DNA of 19,443 nucleotides from an uncultured Vampirovibrio sp. (GCA_910579975.1 CAJTWU010000031.1:1-19443); one strand, 5' to 3'. Positions 8,801-14,681 are shown, counted from the stretch's first letter. Translations and numbers: made by a program. Notes: generated from the sequence alone by a model not told the origin.

Positions 8801-11451
8801 GCTTGCAAGTAGGATTGACCTTGAATTTTAGGTTCAATGCCTTTCTTTTTGCAGTATTCTTTTAATTTAACTTCTACAGCTTTTCTGTCTTCAGGAGAAT
8901 CAATACCTCTTATAGCTTGTTCAAGATATTCTATATCTGTTCCAGCTCCTTCAACCGCTTCTTGAGTTAAATCTGAAATTGCTTTTGCTTTTTCTTTACC
9001 TTGGATTGCATTGGTTTCAGCCAAAATACCATTTAAGTATTTAACTTCACTATCCCACATTTCACCCTTGCAGAAGTCAAGCAAATCTGTACAAGGACTT
9101 CCTAAACCGTAGAAAGTGTTGTGTTTCTTAATCATTTCATTAACAAGGCGATAAACTTCTCGTGCTTGCTTGTTATCAGCTTCTCTGTTGCCTGTTGGTT
9201 TAGGACATTTAATCATCCTGACTGCTTTTTTGATTTTGTCGCAATCAGTACCAAAACCGTCACCGCCATCGTATAGAACTCTTGCAGCCATTCTTGCTTG
9301 TGCTTGGTTTGCTTCTTGACCTTTTAAAGTGCCGTTATCAATCCAACCTTGAACAACTTGTTCTAAATAATCAGAAGAATTGTAGGTATGCACCGCACTA
9401 TGATTTGCTTCTTGATAAATAAAGTTTTCAATTGGCGAATATTTATCTGTTGGTGGGTAACCCTTAATTGTTAATAAACGATTAACTTCTTTTAACTCTT
9501 CCGGATTATCAATTCTTGCAATTGCTGCTTTAATTTTGTCGACATCATTCCAACCGCTCGTGTGTTTGATTAAATCGTTAACAATTTGCTCTGCTGAAGC
9601 TTTTGCAGTTTTAGCGTTTTCTGCTGATTGTTGTCTTTGTGTTTCTTCCGCTTCAGTTGCATAATATGTTTCTGTAGCATTTGACATTGTATTTATAATT
9701 TTTGAAGAAGCATTATTAATCCAAGTTTGCAAAGACTTCAAATCATTGATTTTTTGATAATCACCATAGTAAATGCCTTTTATGCCCAAGCTTTTAGCTT
9801 GATCGACAAGTTTTTTACAAATGTGTTCTTTTACTGTATTTAAATCAAGTCCCCATTCGTCATCAATATCTTTCGCAAGAGAGACCCCATACATTCTTTG
9901 ATATTCAGATATAACAAAGGCTGCATTTTCAGGAGTAATGCCTCTTAGCATATTGATAGTATTTTCGTTTCTTGAAGCACCTGAAATCTGACTATGTATT
10001 TTTTTTGCCAATTCACTTGATTGTTTTTTAATCGTTGCAGTATCGTATTTTTTACGAGTTCTTTGAGTAGCTCCTCTTTGTGCTTCGGTCACATTTTTAT
10101 AAATTGTAGGGCAACATTTTTTAAATTCCTCAGCTGAAATTTCTTTTTTCTTTGGATTCCAATAGTGCAAATTACCATCACTGGTTTTAGTCACATAGTA
10201 TCCGTTTTGTCCTCTTGCAATTTCAGTTCCAATTTTTGCTTGTCTTTCAGCTTCTCTTCTAGCAGCTTCTGCCCTTCTTCTCGCTACAGCTGCTCTATAA
10301 TCAGCTTTTGCCCCTTCTGCGTCTTCTCTTCCATCTTGAGCATTTACATATTCATCTGCTTCCATTTTTCTTGGAATTACAATTTCATCACCGGCATTAA
10401 AACTATGCTTTCCACCTTTTAACAAATGAGCATTTGCTTTCACTAAATCTTCAGGTTTTACACCAAATTTTTCTGCAATTGCTTTAACGGATTCACCATT
10501 TTGAACAATTACTCCTGTTGTGTTTCCGTTTTCATCATAGCTGACTTCATATTCTCTGCCGTCAATAATCTTTTTTTGATAACGCTCTTTTCCGTTTATA
10601 GAAACATTTTCTGTTGAGTCGTTACCGTCATAAACTGTATTTGAAACTCTTGTTCCTTCTTCTGTTTCTGTGGTTACGCTTCTGCTTGCAGGTTTACCAT
10701 CACTATAAACAACCGTTTCGCCTGTTTTAGGGTTAGTAGTTTTTCTAAGAACAGGTTGGTCTTCTACAAAATCAAACTCTTGAACTTCGCCTGTTTCTTC
10801 AATTGTTGTAGTTTGTTTGATTGGCTTGCCTTGAGAGTATAAAATAACAGATTTCGAATCTTTGTTCGTTATTGTTTGCTTTTTAGGATTTGTTGAACCC
10901 GGCTCGTACTCGGTTACAGTTTCACCATCGTCAGTTTTTACAGTTTCTTTTATTGTGTTACCGTCTGAATCTTTTTCTGTGATTGTTTTACCGTCTTTTG
11001 AAATAATTGTCTTTGAGCCATCAGGCTTAACTTTTTCTGTGTGTCCGTCTTCGTAAGTTATAGTTTCAATATTTGTTGCAGTTTCAGTTTCAACTTTTGC
11101 TACACCTTTTGTAAGCTCAGACAATTTTGATAAAAAAGACAATAATTCTTCTTTATGTTTTCTGCCAAGTTTTTTCCCGTCTTCTGTTTCAAACTTTTTT
11201 GCTTCGCCGGTTGATAGGTTAGTATCCTTACCGCAAAGTTCACTAATGATTTTAATGAGTTGGTTTAATTCTTGACGATCTAATTTGTTTTTGGAATCAC
11301 CTTCTTGATTTGTATCAATTCGTTTCCAAATTGAATCAAGAACACTTCCTTCTTGTATGCCAAGCTCTTCTTTAGTAATGCCGCTTCTAAGCTTACTAAA
11401 ATCTATTTCTCCAAATTTACCATTTTTACCTAATGTATATGAGTTTGTCAT
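2821..11451 (-). CDS. Giant multidomain protein: LysM, annexin-like repeats, phosphothreonine-lyase-like domain, three FHA domains
   Basis: 2876 residues, no signal peptide visible. In order: EF-hand-like loop with D46, N48, E50, D58, E61; beta-rich repeats with GKP/DG turns (about 105-310); LysM (about 314-361); Ala/Arg/Glu coiled coil (about 378-405); annexin-like repeats (about 485-1000, with GTD at 734-736 and 837-839); glycine-rich hydrophobic segment (about 1374-1415); acidic low-complexity (about 1510-1760); two related helical units (about 1855-2000); an OspF/SpvC/LanKC-type phosphothreonine-lyase-like domain (about 2035-2166, with K2059, H2061, K2089, Y2113, R2158); three FHA domains (cores 2275-2320, 2384-2430, 2518-2563); a C-terminal domain ending in a conserved tail. 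The ATG has GGA 8 bases upstream. Its start lies 25 bp from a recombination-type palindrome. Likely a surface or injected effector-like protein; function inferred. Confidence 0.85.
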   Translation of the reverse strand: MTNSYTLGKNGKFGEIDFSKLRSGITKEELGIQEGSVLDSIWKRIDTNQEGDSKNKLDRQELNQLIKIISELCGKDTNLSTGEAKKFETEDGKKLGRKHKEELLSFLSKLSELTKGVAKVETETATNIETITYEDGHTEKVKPDGSKTIISKDGKTITEKDSDGNTIKETVKTDDGETVTEYEPGSTNPKKQTITNKDSKSVILYSQGKPIKQTTTIEETGEVQEFDFVEDQPVLRKTTNPKTGETVVYSDGKPASRSVTTETEEGTRVSNTVYDGNDSTENVSINGKERYQKKIIDGREYEVSYDENGNTTGVIVQNGESVKAIAEKFGVKPEDLVKANAHLLKGGKHSFNAGDEIVIPRKMEADEYVNAQDGREDAEGAKADYRAAVARRRAEAARREAERQAKIGTEIARGQNGYYVTKTSDGNLHYWNPKKKEISAEEFKKCCPTIYKNVTEAQRGATQRTRKKYDTATIKKQSSELAKKIHSQISGASRNENTINMLRGITPENAAFVISEYQRMYGVSLAKDIDDEWGLDLNTVKEHICKKLVDQAKSLGIKGIYYGDYQKINDLKSLQTWINNASSKIINTMSNATETYYATEAEETQRQQSAENAKTAKASAEQIVNDLIKHTSGWNDVDKIKAAIARIDNPEELKEVNRLLTIKGYPPTDKYSPIENFIYQEANHSAVHTYNSSDYLEQVVQGWIDNGTLKGQEANQAQARMAARVLYDGGDGFGTDCDKIKKAVRMIKCPKPTGNREADNKQAREVYRLVNEMIKKHNTFYGLGSPCTDLLDFCKGEMWDSEVKYLNGILAETNAIQGKEKAKAISDLTQEAVEGAGTDIEYLEQAIRGIDSPEDRKAVEVKLKEYCKKKGIEPKIQGQSYLQAILYDECDTFMGISTDHKEIRKFNEMLIEQGAYTEAEIVNLRAEQAALQILEGNFDNIKDAVEQLKDPKVLAKVEQLLTTKGYKSLDEFLRKKLNQTKSDLVNAELASNNLLPNEKAADVAYRLIKNSDFNNRAQGIRAIRNEAVAKLVDEKLKQEGSSLAKVMEQFNKEKAEYKAKADFWDGLGKFIPVVGSFAEDISDAYRTNTDGSDNMFVEMDQAQNLTPQQKAAYARTVKLMEQKLAQMEKDYKAALDSQGAVSWAVNRFCENYGIGTTREEIEARIEHDKETVRLLKLAAEGKLGKMVDGKTVAVTFEEVFKERNIGTNFDAGKVEKVENQAQMLVAMNYAKTNIAVCWEELENGLNSSDSKRLSVAIIDTLEKLSNMTGRELSLAGKGYSVKDSIIVDSNGNPVPVDKLRALAMELKQGLSDVARDLLGEEIPLNTSSSKINEVLEKSYNSKKESFKQEFKDAFGQDCPDEMVEDYISTIETGKMVVNMGVLIGAVVAAPFTGGGSLAVFVAGAGASLGLNALEHSTDANGWTNAEWTSDAEQAMWDGLLSALGMKVGMIADAKAIGVYKTAAQNMLKKLVPNITEKTLDRASVCIARVRAMGYEVTSDSIQSLAQTYCQHGEFDEESFVRDLLISVAGNSVGHAFSGVSEVRGGKANADVDAPNEAPSAEAARRGKRDDIADGETARNADQSHLNANERAMVEEGIEGSPTREELDAYQRENGYQEPTPEERVAIDENNARTAEADAEAHRIENNVDDASADALRRARENAIDPDTSRNGLFKDADGNEYTLTDGKITEIRTPDGRVIDDELKIAKFTSKRNINPAELEAVKPDVPEVEAQHTGEPEVKPHEDVPKTEEAVVETPHVETAQTPQNSNVKSYSEMDENELFSEYQRLNNEFKYGGLNQTEKAARVKELQKIQKELETKGFSIENDSLVSRGSNSSQNVNQTAQPEINSTRLKAKLGEKLFAIYQGVERSIDTLKDISGYNKIKTLIADKFKNSPTEFNNLLTRLNKKAKEIGLNIVETSVDRTARMGKSLSKFYTKIENAIDKMTDLKRFNKLLDKITTKFVNFKDDMKTLLDKLYDKAQALGLSIKESIHDVYSRVGIKAEGVNPLDKYTRSKKGVDMSKSHEDWMKSRKDLFNDVQPYYQTCWAQYTPKDQHHGAWKMHLYSVSEADWREMCDVIIPYLKERGVEWKTFNDMSGVHDLNGSKQQGKAFTIYPKNNEDMAQIAKDLDYIIRKNKLEAQGSSIVGDNELGNSGRLFYRYEFNSGAYKDEILDLSSKTDRNKYHNRYDANRGEGKYLADDMTLEDDIWRNFDPSDPNAMPSTSSSQSSNTRTAKLQKGQSVEIQGSTRLNLANTIEIDLNDPRIKTRIDNLPEGGRLTIGREGDIRINDSSNVVSRVHVIIEKHNGKLYVIDNSTNGTTVKQTVKSAQSPAPSGANSATQMERMQKGQRYELQNYPKIRLANTIEIDLNDTVTRSRINNLRDGQQLTIGREGDIQINDPSNMVSRIHVIIERRNGRIYIIDNSTNGTSIAKNTNNRTANSNVNRNSNPTNSAKAEAYAKFDARNPIDELPANGRMLDRSMQYGLNMDNLPTLTLLDGTKVDLNSPEILNRIQNLPEGQSFTIGRSGDVRLADASDNVSNHHILITRHNGRIIMKDISRNGRTVCHTKAKASVADEVEVKKQNTNSSAQNVRDAYANTSSRFGTPDAPNYAAFYTLNNEQELREALSFIEKMPDNNTMKKHLKTQIETKLNQINLAEKNITTNPIYKKWDDQISKVQNTSELRTIEPNIRSIEDAKLRDALLQKIEEKREEVWRLGPNRSGFSRVKDAKTDVQNLSVQDVFYCGRTQNGANFVDITSNSNYTSNYSKRNTLSYIEQADMSTLLIGAPRITSYYSEKLNMTGIQIEVPVGRGSNFCIYLKGQVSEADAKRLAQYIEAQRLEPNNPSSPKLVPDNPDSVHQWNLIGQRVQEEVVNFFKNL

Positions 11452-11475
11452 TCGTCTTTTCCAATGTCGATTTAG

Positions 11476-11507
11476 AAATGTAACAAAATACCTATTTTGT
11501 TACATTT
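11476..11507. repeat. Left recombination-type site: perfect 15-bp inverted repeat with CC centre
   Basis: Arm AAATGTAACAAAATA (11476-11490), centre CC (11491-11492), exact reverse complement (11493-11507). It sits between the divergent starts of the giant gene (11451) and the recombinase gene (11566). The layout, two inverted arms around a short central region (TACCTA if six bases are counted), is that of tyrosine-recombinase core sites. It is followed by TTTTT, but the position between two start codons and the 2-base loop argue against a terminator. It could also serve as an operator, because the right arm contains the likely -35 of the recombinase gene. Confidence 0.85.
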
Positions 11508-11525
11508 TTAGATATGTTTTAAATA
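11497..11525 (+). promoter_or_regulatory. Candidate recombinase promoter, -35 inside left site
   Basis: TTGTTA (11497-11502), 17-base spacer, TAAATA (11520-11525). The -35 falls in the right arm of the palindrome, so recombinase or a regulator bound there would compete with RNA polymerase: possible autoregulation. A related half-site TGTAACA occurs downstream at 11541-11547, just before the AAAGGAG ribosome site. Confidence 0.4.
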
Positions 11526-11565
11526 TTCAGAGGTAAGATGTGTAACAGTAAAGGAGAATAGTTCA

Positions 11566-12111
11566 ATGGTATGTGTAGAGCCGATTAGAGATAAAGAAAA
11601 AATAGATATAGTAAAACGAATTTTAAAGGAAAATGGAAGTAGAGATTATCTACTATTTTTGATGGGAATAAATAGTGGCTTAAGAATTTCAGATATACTC
11701 AAATTAAAAGTTAAAGATGTAAAAGATAAAGAATACATTGAATTAATTGAGCAAAAAACTAATAAATACAAACGCTTTCCTATCACGAACTCTTTTAAAT
11801 ATGAGCTTGAAGAGTACATTTTAGGGAAATTGCCTAATGAATACTTGTTTGCAAGCCAAAAAGGAGGTAAATCCATAAGTAGGATTCAAGCTTATCGCAT
11901 AATTTGTAATGCATGTGTTAACGCAGGAATTAAGGCGCGTATCGGGACTCATACTTTAAGAAAAACATTTGGCTATCATTTTTATCAAGAGAACAAGGAT
12001 GTTGCTCTATTACAGCAGATATTTAATCATTCAGCACCAAGCGTTACATTGAAATATATCGGAATTAATCAAGATATAATTGATTCTAGGCTTAATGCAT
12101 TTTGTTTATAG
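11566..12111 (+). CDS. Catalytic-domain-only tyrosine recombinase (FimB/FimE-sized invertase)
   Basis: 181 residues with the full active-site set: R40 in SGLRISDIL, K64 in the beta-hairpin, H129 and R132 in HTLRKTFG, H155 in FNHSAPSV, and nucleophile Y164 in LKYIG. There is no N-terminal core-binding or arm-binding domain, which is typical of small DNA invertases such as FimB/FimE and distinguishes it from phage integrases. AAAGGAG lies 9 bases before the ATG. The gene is flanked on both sides by copies of one palindromic site in opposite orientation, so the likely job is to invert the segment that contains it. Alternatives are an excisionase-type role or resolution of a nearby element. It is divergent from the giant gene. 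Family assignment is firm; the target is inferred. Confidence 0.92.
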   Translation: MVCVEPIRDKEKIDIVKRILKENGSRDYLLFLMGINSGLRISDILKLKVKDVKDKEYIELIEQKTNKYKRFPITNSFKYELEEYILGKLPNEYLFASQKGGKSISRIQAYRIICNACVNAGIKARIGTHTLRKTFGYHFYQENKDVALLQQIFNHSAPSVTLKYIGINQDIIDSRLNAFCL

Positions 12112-12126
12112 TAACCCTTCTTTACA

Positions 12127-12153
12127 ACAAATTGTGTAGATTTGTAAATTTTT
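12127..12153 (+). terminator. Weak hairpin and T-run after the recombinase gene
   Basis: ACAAAT (12127-12132) pairs with ATTTGT (12140-12145) around a 7-base loop, followed by AAATTTTT. Weak, with one G/C pair, but placed 16 bases after the stop. Confidence 0.25.
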
Positions 12154-12172
12154 GTCTTAAAATATTAAAGTT

Positions 12173-12201
12173 TTTTCAAAAAATGCCGATATACATATAG
12201 T
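12173..12201 (+). promoter_or_regulatory. Outward-facing promoter-like sequence at right edge of invertible segment
   Basis: TTTTCA (12173-12178), 17-base spacer, TATAGT (12196-12201); four and five matches to the sigma-70 hexamers. The predicted start is at about 12208, right at the edge of the right-hand site, and transcription runs out through the site. In this orientation it reads toward the genes at 12497 and 12706; after inversion it would read leftward and enter the giant gene within roughly 50-60 bases. Consensus matches are common in AT-rich DNA, so the position is the main argument. Confidence 0.4.
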
Positions 12202-12205
12202 ACAC

Positions 12206-12231
12206 ATGTAACAAAATAGGTATTTTGTTAC
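12206..12231. repeat. Right recombination-type site: same palindrome, GG centre
   Basis: GTAACAAAATA (12208-12218), GG (12219-12220), TATTTTGTTAC (12221-12231): 11-bp perfect arms. The reverse complement of 12206-12231 equals 11480-11505 of the left site base for base, so the pair is an inverted repeat with opposite central polarity. It lies 95 bases after the recombinase stop. Confidence 0.85.
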
Positions 12232-12236
12232 TAAAT

Positions 12237-12259
12237 ATGTAACGTTTTGGATGTTACAT
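12237..12259. repeat. Accessory inverted motif ATGTAAC/GTTACAT beside right site
   Basis: ATGTAAC (12237-12243) and GTTACAT (12253-12259) are the outer parts of the recombination-site arm, here separated by 9 bases and placed 5 bases beyond the right site. They could be extra recombinase-binding half-sites or an operator for a regulator that recognises TGTAAC. Confidence 0.55.
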
Positions 12260-12449
12260 TCTTTACGAGAAGTTTGTTAAAAATATAGATAATCAAACTT
12301 TCTATCAAATCACTCAAAAAGAAAATAAATAATATACTTAAAATATTAAAAAATAATTAATTTTCTAAACTTTTTTCAAGTATGAGTAATAATATAAATA
12401 GTGGATTTACCCACAACCAACTTACAAATCTCTAACATAAGTATTTGTT
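12260..12449. other. AT-rich non-coding stretch
   Basis: No gene, RNA or strong hairpin recognised. It holds a 7-bp inverted pair AAGTTTG/CAAACTT near 12270-12300 with a 17-base loop, and a single TTACCCACA that differs by one base from a DnaA box. Together with 12112-12259 this makes a 385-bp gap between the recombinase and the next gene. Confidence 0.5.
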
Positions 12450-12478
12450 TTGCATAAGTTGATTAGGTCTATTATATA
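12450..12478 (+). promoter_or_regulatory. Candidate promoter of the small gene/ParB-methyltransferase operon
   Basis: TTGCAT (12450-12455), 17-base spacer, TATATA (12473-12478), 18 bases before the ATG at 12497; a GGAG-type site (12483-12486) sits between. The leader would be short. If this promoter is active the operon does not depend on the outward promoter in the invertible segment. Confidence 0.4.
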
Positions 12479-12496
12479 GTGTAGGAGCTTTATAGC

Positions 12497-12718
12497 ATGG
12501 AAAAAGATTTGAAAATTAATATTCCTTCTGATTATTCAGAAAAATGTACCACGGCAAAACCTTTAAAAATTCTTAGTTTTGGAAAGCAAAAAGTAATTAT
12601 TTCGGACGAAGAGTTTTCAAGACTGGAAAATTTATACAAACATTATGTTAACACTTTTGGTGTTGAAATAGGTTTTGTTAATTATATTCTCAGGATGGTG
12701 CCGGAATGGAATTTATAA
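12497..12718 (+). CDS. Small protein of unknown function, coupled to ParB-methyltransferase
   Basis: 73 residues, not recognised. Mixed charged N-terminus, a GKQKVIISDEEF beta-like segment near 29-40, then helical residues ending in VPEWNL. No membrane segment and no HTH that I can call with confidence. TAGGAG lies 8-9 bases before the ATG. Its last 13 bases overlap the start of the next gene, so the two are translationally coupled and the product may be a partner or regulator of the ParB-methyltransferase protein. Confidence 0.65.
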   Translation: MEKDLKINIPSDYSEKCTTAKPLKILSFGKQKVIISDEEFSRLENLYKHYVNTFGVEIGFVNYILRMVPEWNL

Positions 12719-14079
12719 AAGATTTTGCTGTTGAAAATCTTACTGTAGCTGACTATAATCCAAGAGTAATTAATGAAAATTCTTTTAAAAAATTAAAAGA
12801 AAGCATTCGTATGTTTGGAATTATTAAGCCTTTAATAATAAATGGGGATAATAATATTTTAACAGCCGGTCATCAAAGAACAAAAGCGTTCAATGACTTA
12901 GGAATAAAGCGAACTCCTGTTATTAAGCTACAAAATATTGCTAAATCGGATGAAATTATGTTTAATCTTTTTCATAATTCGATTGAAACGAATGGCTCAA
13001 AAGTAGGTTTAAGTTTGGTTTCAAATATCCCTTATGGTTATAATTTTGTTGAGTCTAAATTTATAAACATACGCCATAATTCAAATCCTGTTGTTGTCAA
13101 AGAAATAAGTAAACTCATTATCAAATATGGAACATGGGGAAGTGTGATTTGTGATGAAAATGGAGCTGTTGTTACAAATTCAGAATATGCAATTGCCTGC
13201 AAATTATTGGAAAAACCGCTTTTGGTTTATAAAATGAAAAACGATGAAATTGAAAAACTGAAATATTATATAAACGAAGATTATGGCAAATATTATTTTA
13301 ACAATTTAGAAATAAAAGATTATAACCAAACTTTCTGTCAAATGCATAGGCTTAGCGGAGAAAAAGAGTTAAAATCAACAACTTATACAAAATATATTCT
13401 GCCTATTTTAAATAAAGAATTGCGAGTCTTGGATTTTGGAGCCGGAAAATGCTCATATCCAGATAAATTAAGAAAAGAAGGATATCAAATTTTCATGTAC
13501 GAACCTTTCTATCGGCATAAAGAGAGCAATTCTTTTGATATCAATAAAATAGTTTCTTTCATTGAAGAAATCAAAGAAGATGTTATTAAAAATGGTTTAT
13601 ACGATATTGTTATTTTAGATAGTGTTTTAAACTCAATTACTAGTCTCGAAATGCAACATAATGTTTTGCTTACTTGCAACTCGTTATTGAAAGACAATGG
13701 GAGTTTGATTTTAGGCACTCGTAGTTTAGGTAAAACGACTACCACATTAAAAAGCAAACAAGCAACAAATAGAAAAAGAGAAATTGAATTTTTGGATGAT
13801 AATCAGTTTAGTGTTACTTTTAGAAATGGTGTATGGACCAAGCAGAGATTTACAACGAAAGAGCAATTACAACAGGAATTAATGCCTTATTTTCAAGAAG
13901 TTAAAACTCTGGGCAACGAAAAAAGGTCTAATATTTATGCTGTTTGTAAAACACCAATAAGATTTGCCATAGAAGAATATAAAAATGCATTAAATATAGA
14001 GTTTAATATGACTTATCCTAACGGATTTAAGCATAATAAACATTGTGAGCTTGTAAATTCAATTTTGAATATTCTTTGA
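12706..14079 (+). CDS. ParB-like N-terminal domain fused to class I SAM methyltransferase
   Basis: 457 residues. Residues about 8-110 form a ParB/Sulfiredoxin-type domain: NPR at 18-20, a helix with LKESIRMFGIIKPL, and the signature GHQR at 55-58. Residues about 225-420 form a Rossmann methyltransferase: motif I LRVLDFGAG (about 239-247), an acidic MYEP after strand 2, and motif IV-like YDIVILDSVL with D305. There is no DPPY/NPPY, so it is not a standard adenine- or cytosine-N4 DNA methylase; the substrate is unknown. ParB-methyltransferase fusions occur in phages and mobile elements, often near DNA-modification genes, so nucleic-acid modification is a reasonable guess. The start overlaps the preceding gene; a weak AGGA is about 10 bases upstream. 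Confidence 0.82.
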   Translation: MEFIKDFAVENLTVADYNPRVINENSFKKLKESIRMFGIIKPLIINGDNNILTAGHQRTKAFNDLGIKRTPVIKLQNIAKSDEIMFNLFHNSIETNGSKVGLSLVSNIPYGYNFVESKFINIRHNSNPVVVKEISKLIIKYGTWGSVICDENGAVVTNSEYAIACKLLEKPLLVYKMKNDEIEKLKYYINEDYGKYYFNNLEIKDYNQTFCQMHRLSGEKELKSTTYTKYILPILNKELRVLDFGAGKCSYPDKLRKEGYQIFMYEPFYRHKESNSFDINKIVSFIEEIKEDVIKNGLYDIVILDSVLNSITSLEMQHNVLLTCNSLLKDNGSLILGTRSLGKTTTTLKSKQATNRKREIEFLDDNQFSVTFRNGVWTKQRFTTKEQLQQELMPYFQEVKTLGNEKRSNIYAVCKTPIRFAIEEYKNALNIEFNMTYPNGFKHNKHCELVNSILNIL

Positions 14080-14090
14080 ACGTAAAGCTT

Positions 14091-14121
14091 GTAAATGTAT
14101 CTATCGGCTAATTATATTTAC
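14091..14121. terminator. Hairpin between convergent genes
   Basis: GTAAATGTA (14091-14099) pairs with TATATTTAC (14113-14121) with one G-T wobble and a 13-base loop. It fills the 44-bp gap between the convergent stops of the ParB-methyltransferase and the Spy-like gene, where a bidirectional terminator would be expected; no T-run follows. Confidence 0.25.
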
Positions 14122-14123
14122 CC

Positions 14124-14594
14124 CTAGTAATATCTGTTTTTACCGCAAGGACAGCAAGATTTGCCTTCTTTTTTCATTTCTCTCATGTATTGAAGAGTTT
14201 TAATTTGCTCTTCTGTTAAATAAGATTCAAACTTCTTATTGTGTTTAGCTTTTATTTCAGCAGATTTTGCTTTTAATTCAGTAATTTCTTTTCTTAATTT
14301 AGCAATTTCTTTTTCGTCAGTTGTTGCTTTAATTTGTTTGTAATTTTCTCTGATTTTGGTATTTATTGGTTTTAATTCTGCTTGTTGCGCAGCTCTGTTT
14401 GCATCAACAAGTTTAATTTGTTCTTTTGTCAAGCCCAAATGGTTTTCAAAGTGCTTTTTGCAAGGACAGCGTTTAACTGTTTGTTTTTCGTTGTTTGATT
14501 TAATATCATAATACTGTGTATCAATTGCAAATGCTGATGATATGCTGAATAACATTGTAGCTGTCAAAGCTAATGAACATAGAATCTTTTTCAT
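14124..14594 (-). CDS. Spy/CpxP-like periplasmic protein with Cys-rich ends
   Basis: 156 residues. A clear signal peptide (MKK, hydrophobic core, SSAFA cleavage region at about 19-23). The mature part is a long charged helical hairpin with two LTxxQ motifs, LTKEQ (about 54-58) and LTEEQ (about 127-131), the hallmark of Spy/CpxP envelope chaperones. Unusual are the cysteine clusters at both ends of the mature protein: CPCKKH (about 43-48) and CCPCGKN (about 147-153), which could bind a metal or form disulfides. The family acts in envelope stress and metal tolerance. Monocistronic and convergent with the preceding gene. Confidence 0.82.
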   Translation of the reverse strand: MKKILCSLALTATMLFSISSAFAIDTQYYDIKSNNEKQTVKRCPCKKHFENHLGLTKEQIKLVDANRAAQQAELKPINTKIRENYKQIKATTDEKEIAKLRKEITELKAKSAEIKAKHNKKFESYLTEEQIKTLQYMREMKKEGKSCCPCGKNRYY

Positions 14595-14618
14595 ATAAAT
14601 ACCTTTCTTTTTGAGTAA

Positions 14619-14627
14619 ATTATATCA
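14619..14627 (-). promoter_or_regulatory. Extended -10 promoter of the Spy-like gene
   Basis: On the minus strand the sequence TGATATAAT is a perfect extended -10 (TGn plus TATAAT), 25 bases before the ATG, with AAAGG in between. No good -35 is visible, which fits an extended -10 promoter. Confidence 0.55.
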
Positions 14628-14681
14628 TAAGACTTACATTTTTCACACAAAATTTTCTTATAAAGTTTAATAATTTTAAGT

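Larger units (their letters stand above)
11480..12231. other. Candidate invertible DNA segment carrying its own recombinase
   Basis: A tyrosine recombinase gene lies between two copies of the same site. The 26-base stretch at 11480-11505 recurs as its reverse complement at 12206-12231. Arms are nearly palindromic, so polarity is given by the centre: CC on the left, GG on the right, meaning opposite orientation. For a tyrosine recombinase that predicts inversion rather than excision. The segment (about 750 bp) carries an inward promoter for the recombinase at its left edge and an outward promoter-like sequence at its right edge. This is a structural inference; inversion itself is not visible in one sequence. 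Confidence 0.6.

Noticed and set aside
3839..11056. Many 60-90 codon plus-strand frames within the giant gene
   Set aside because: They are antisense to a continuous, domain-rich 2876-codon gene and lack ribosome sites or recognisable products.
11476..11512. Left palindrome followed by TTTTT as a rho-independent terminator
   Set aside because: It lies between two divergent start codons, the loop would be only two bases, the stem is AT-rich, and the same sequence recurs on the other side of the recombinase.
12396..12415. DnaA box-like TTACCCACA
   Set aside because: Single copy, one mismatch, no cluster and no replication genes nearby; not an origin.
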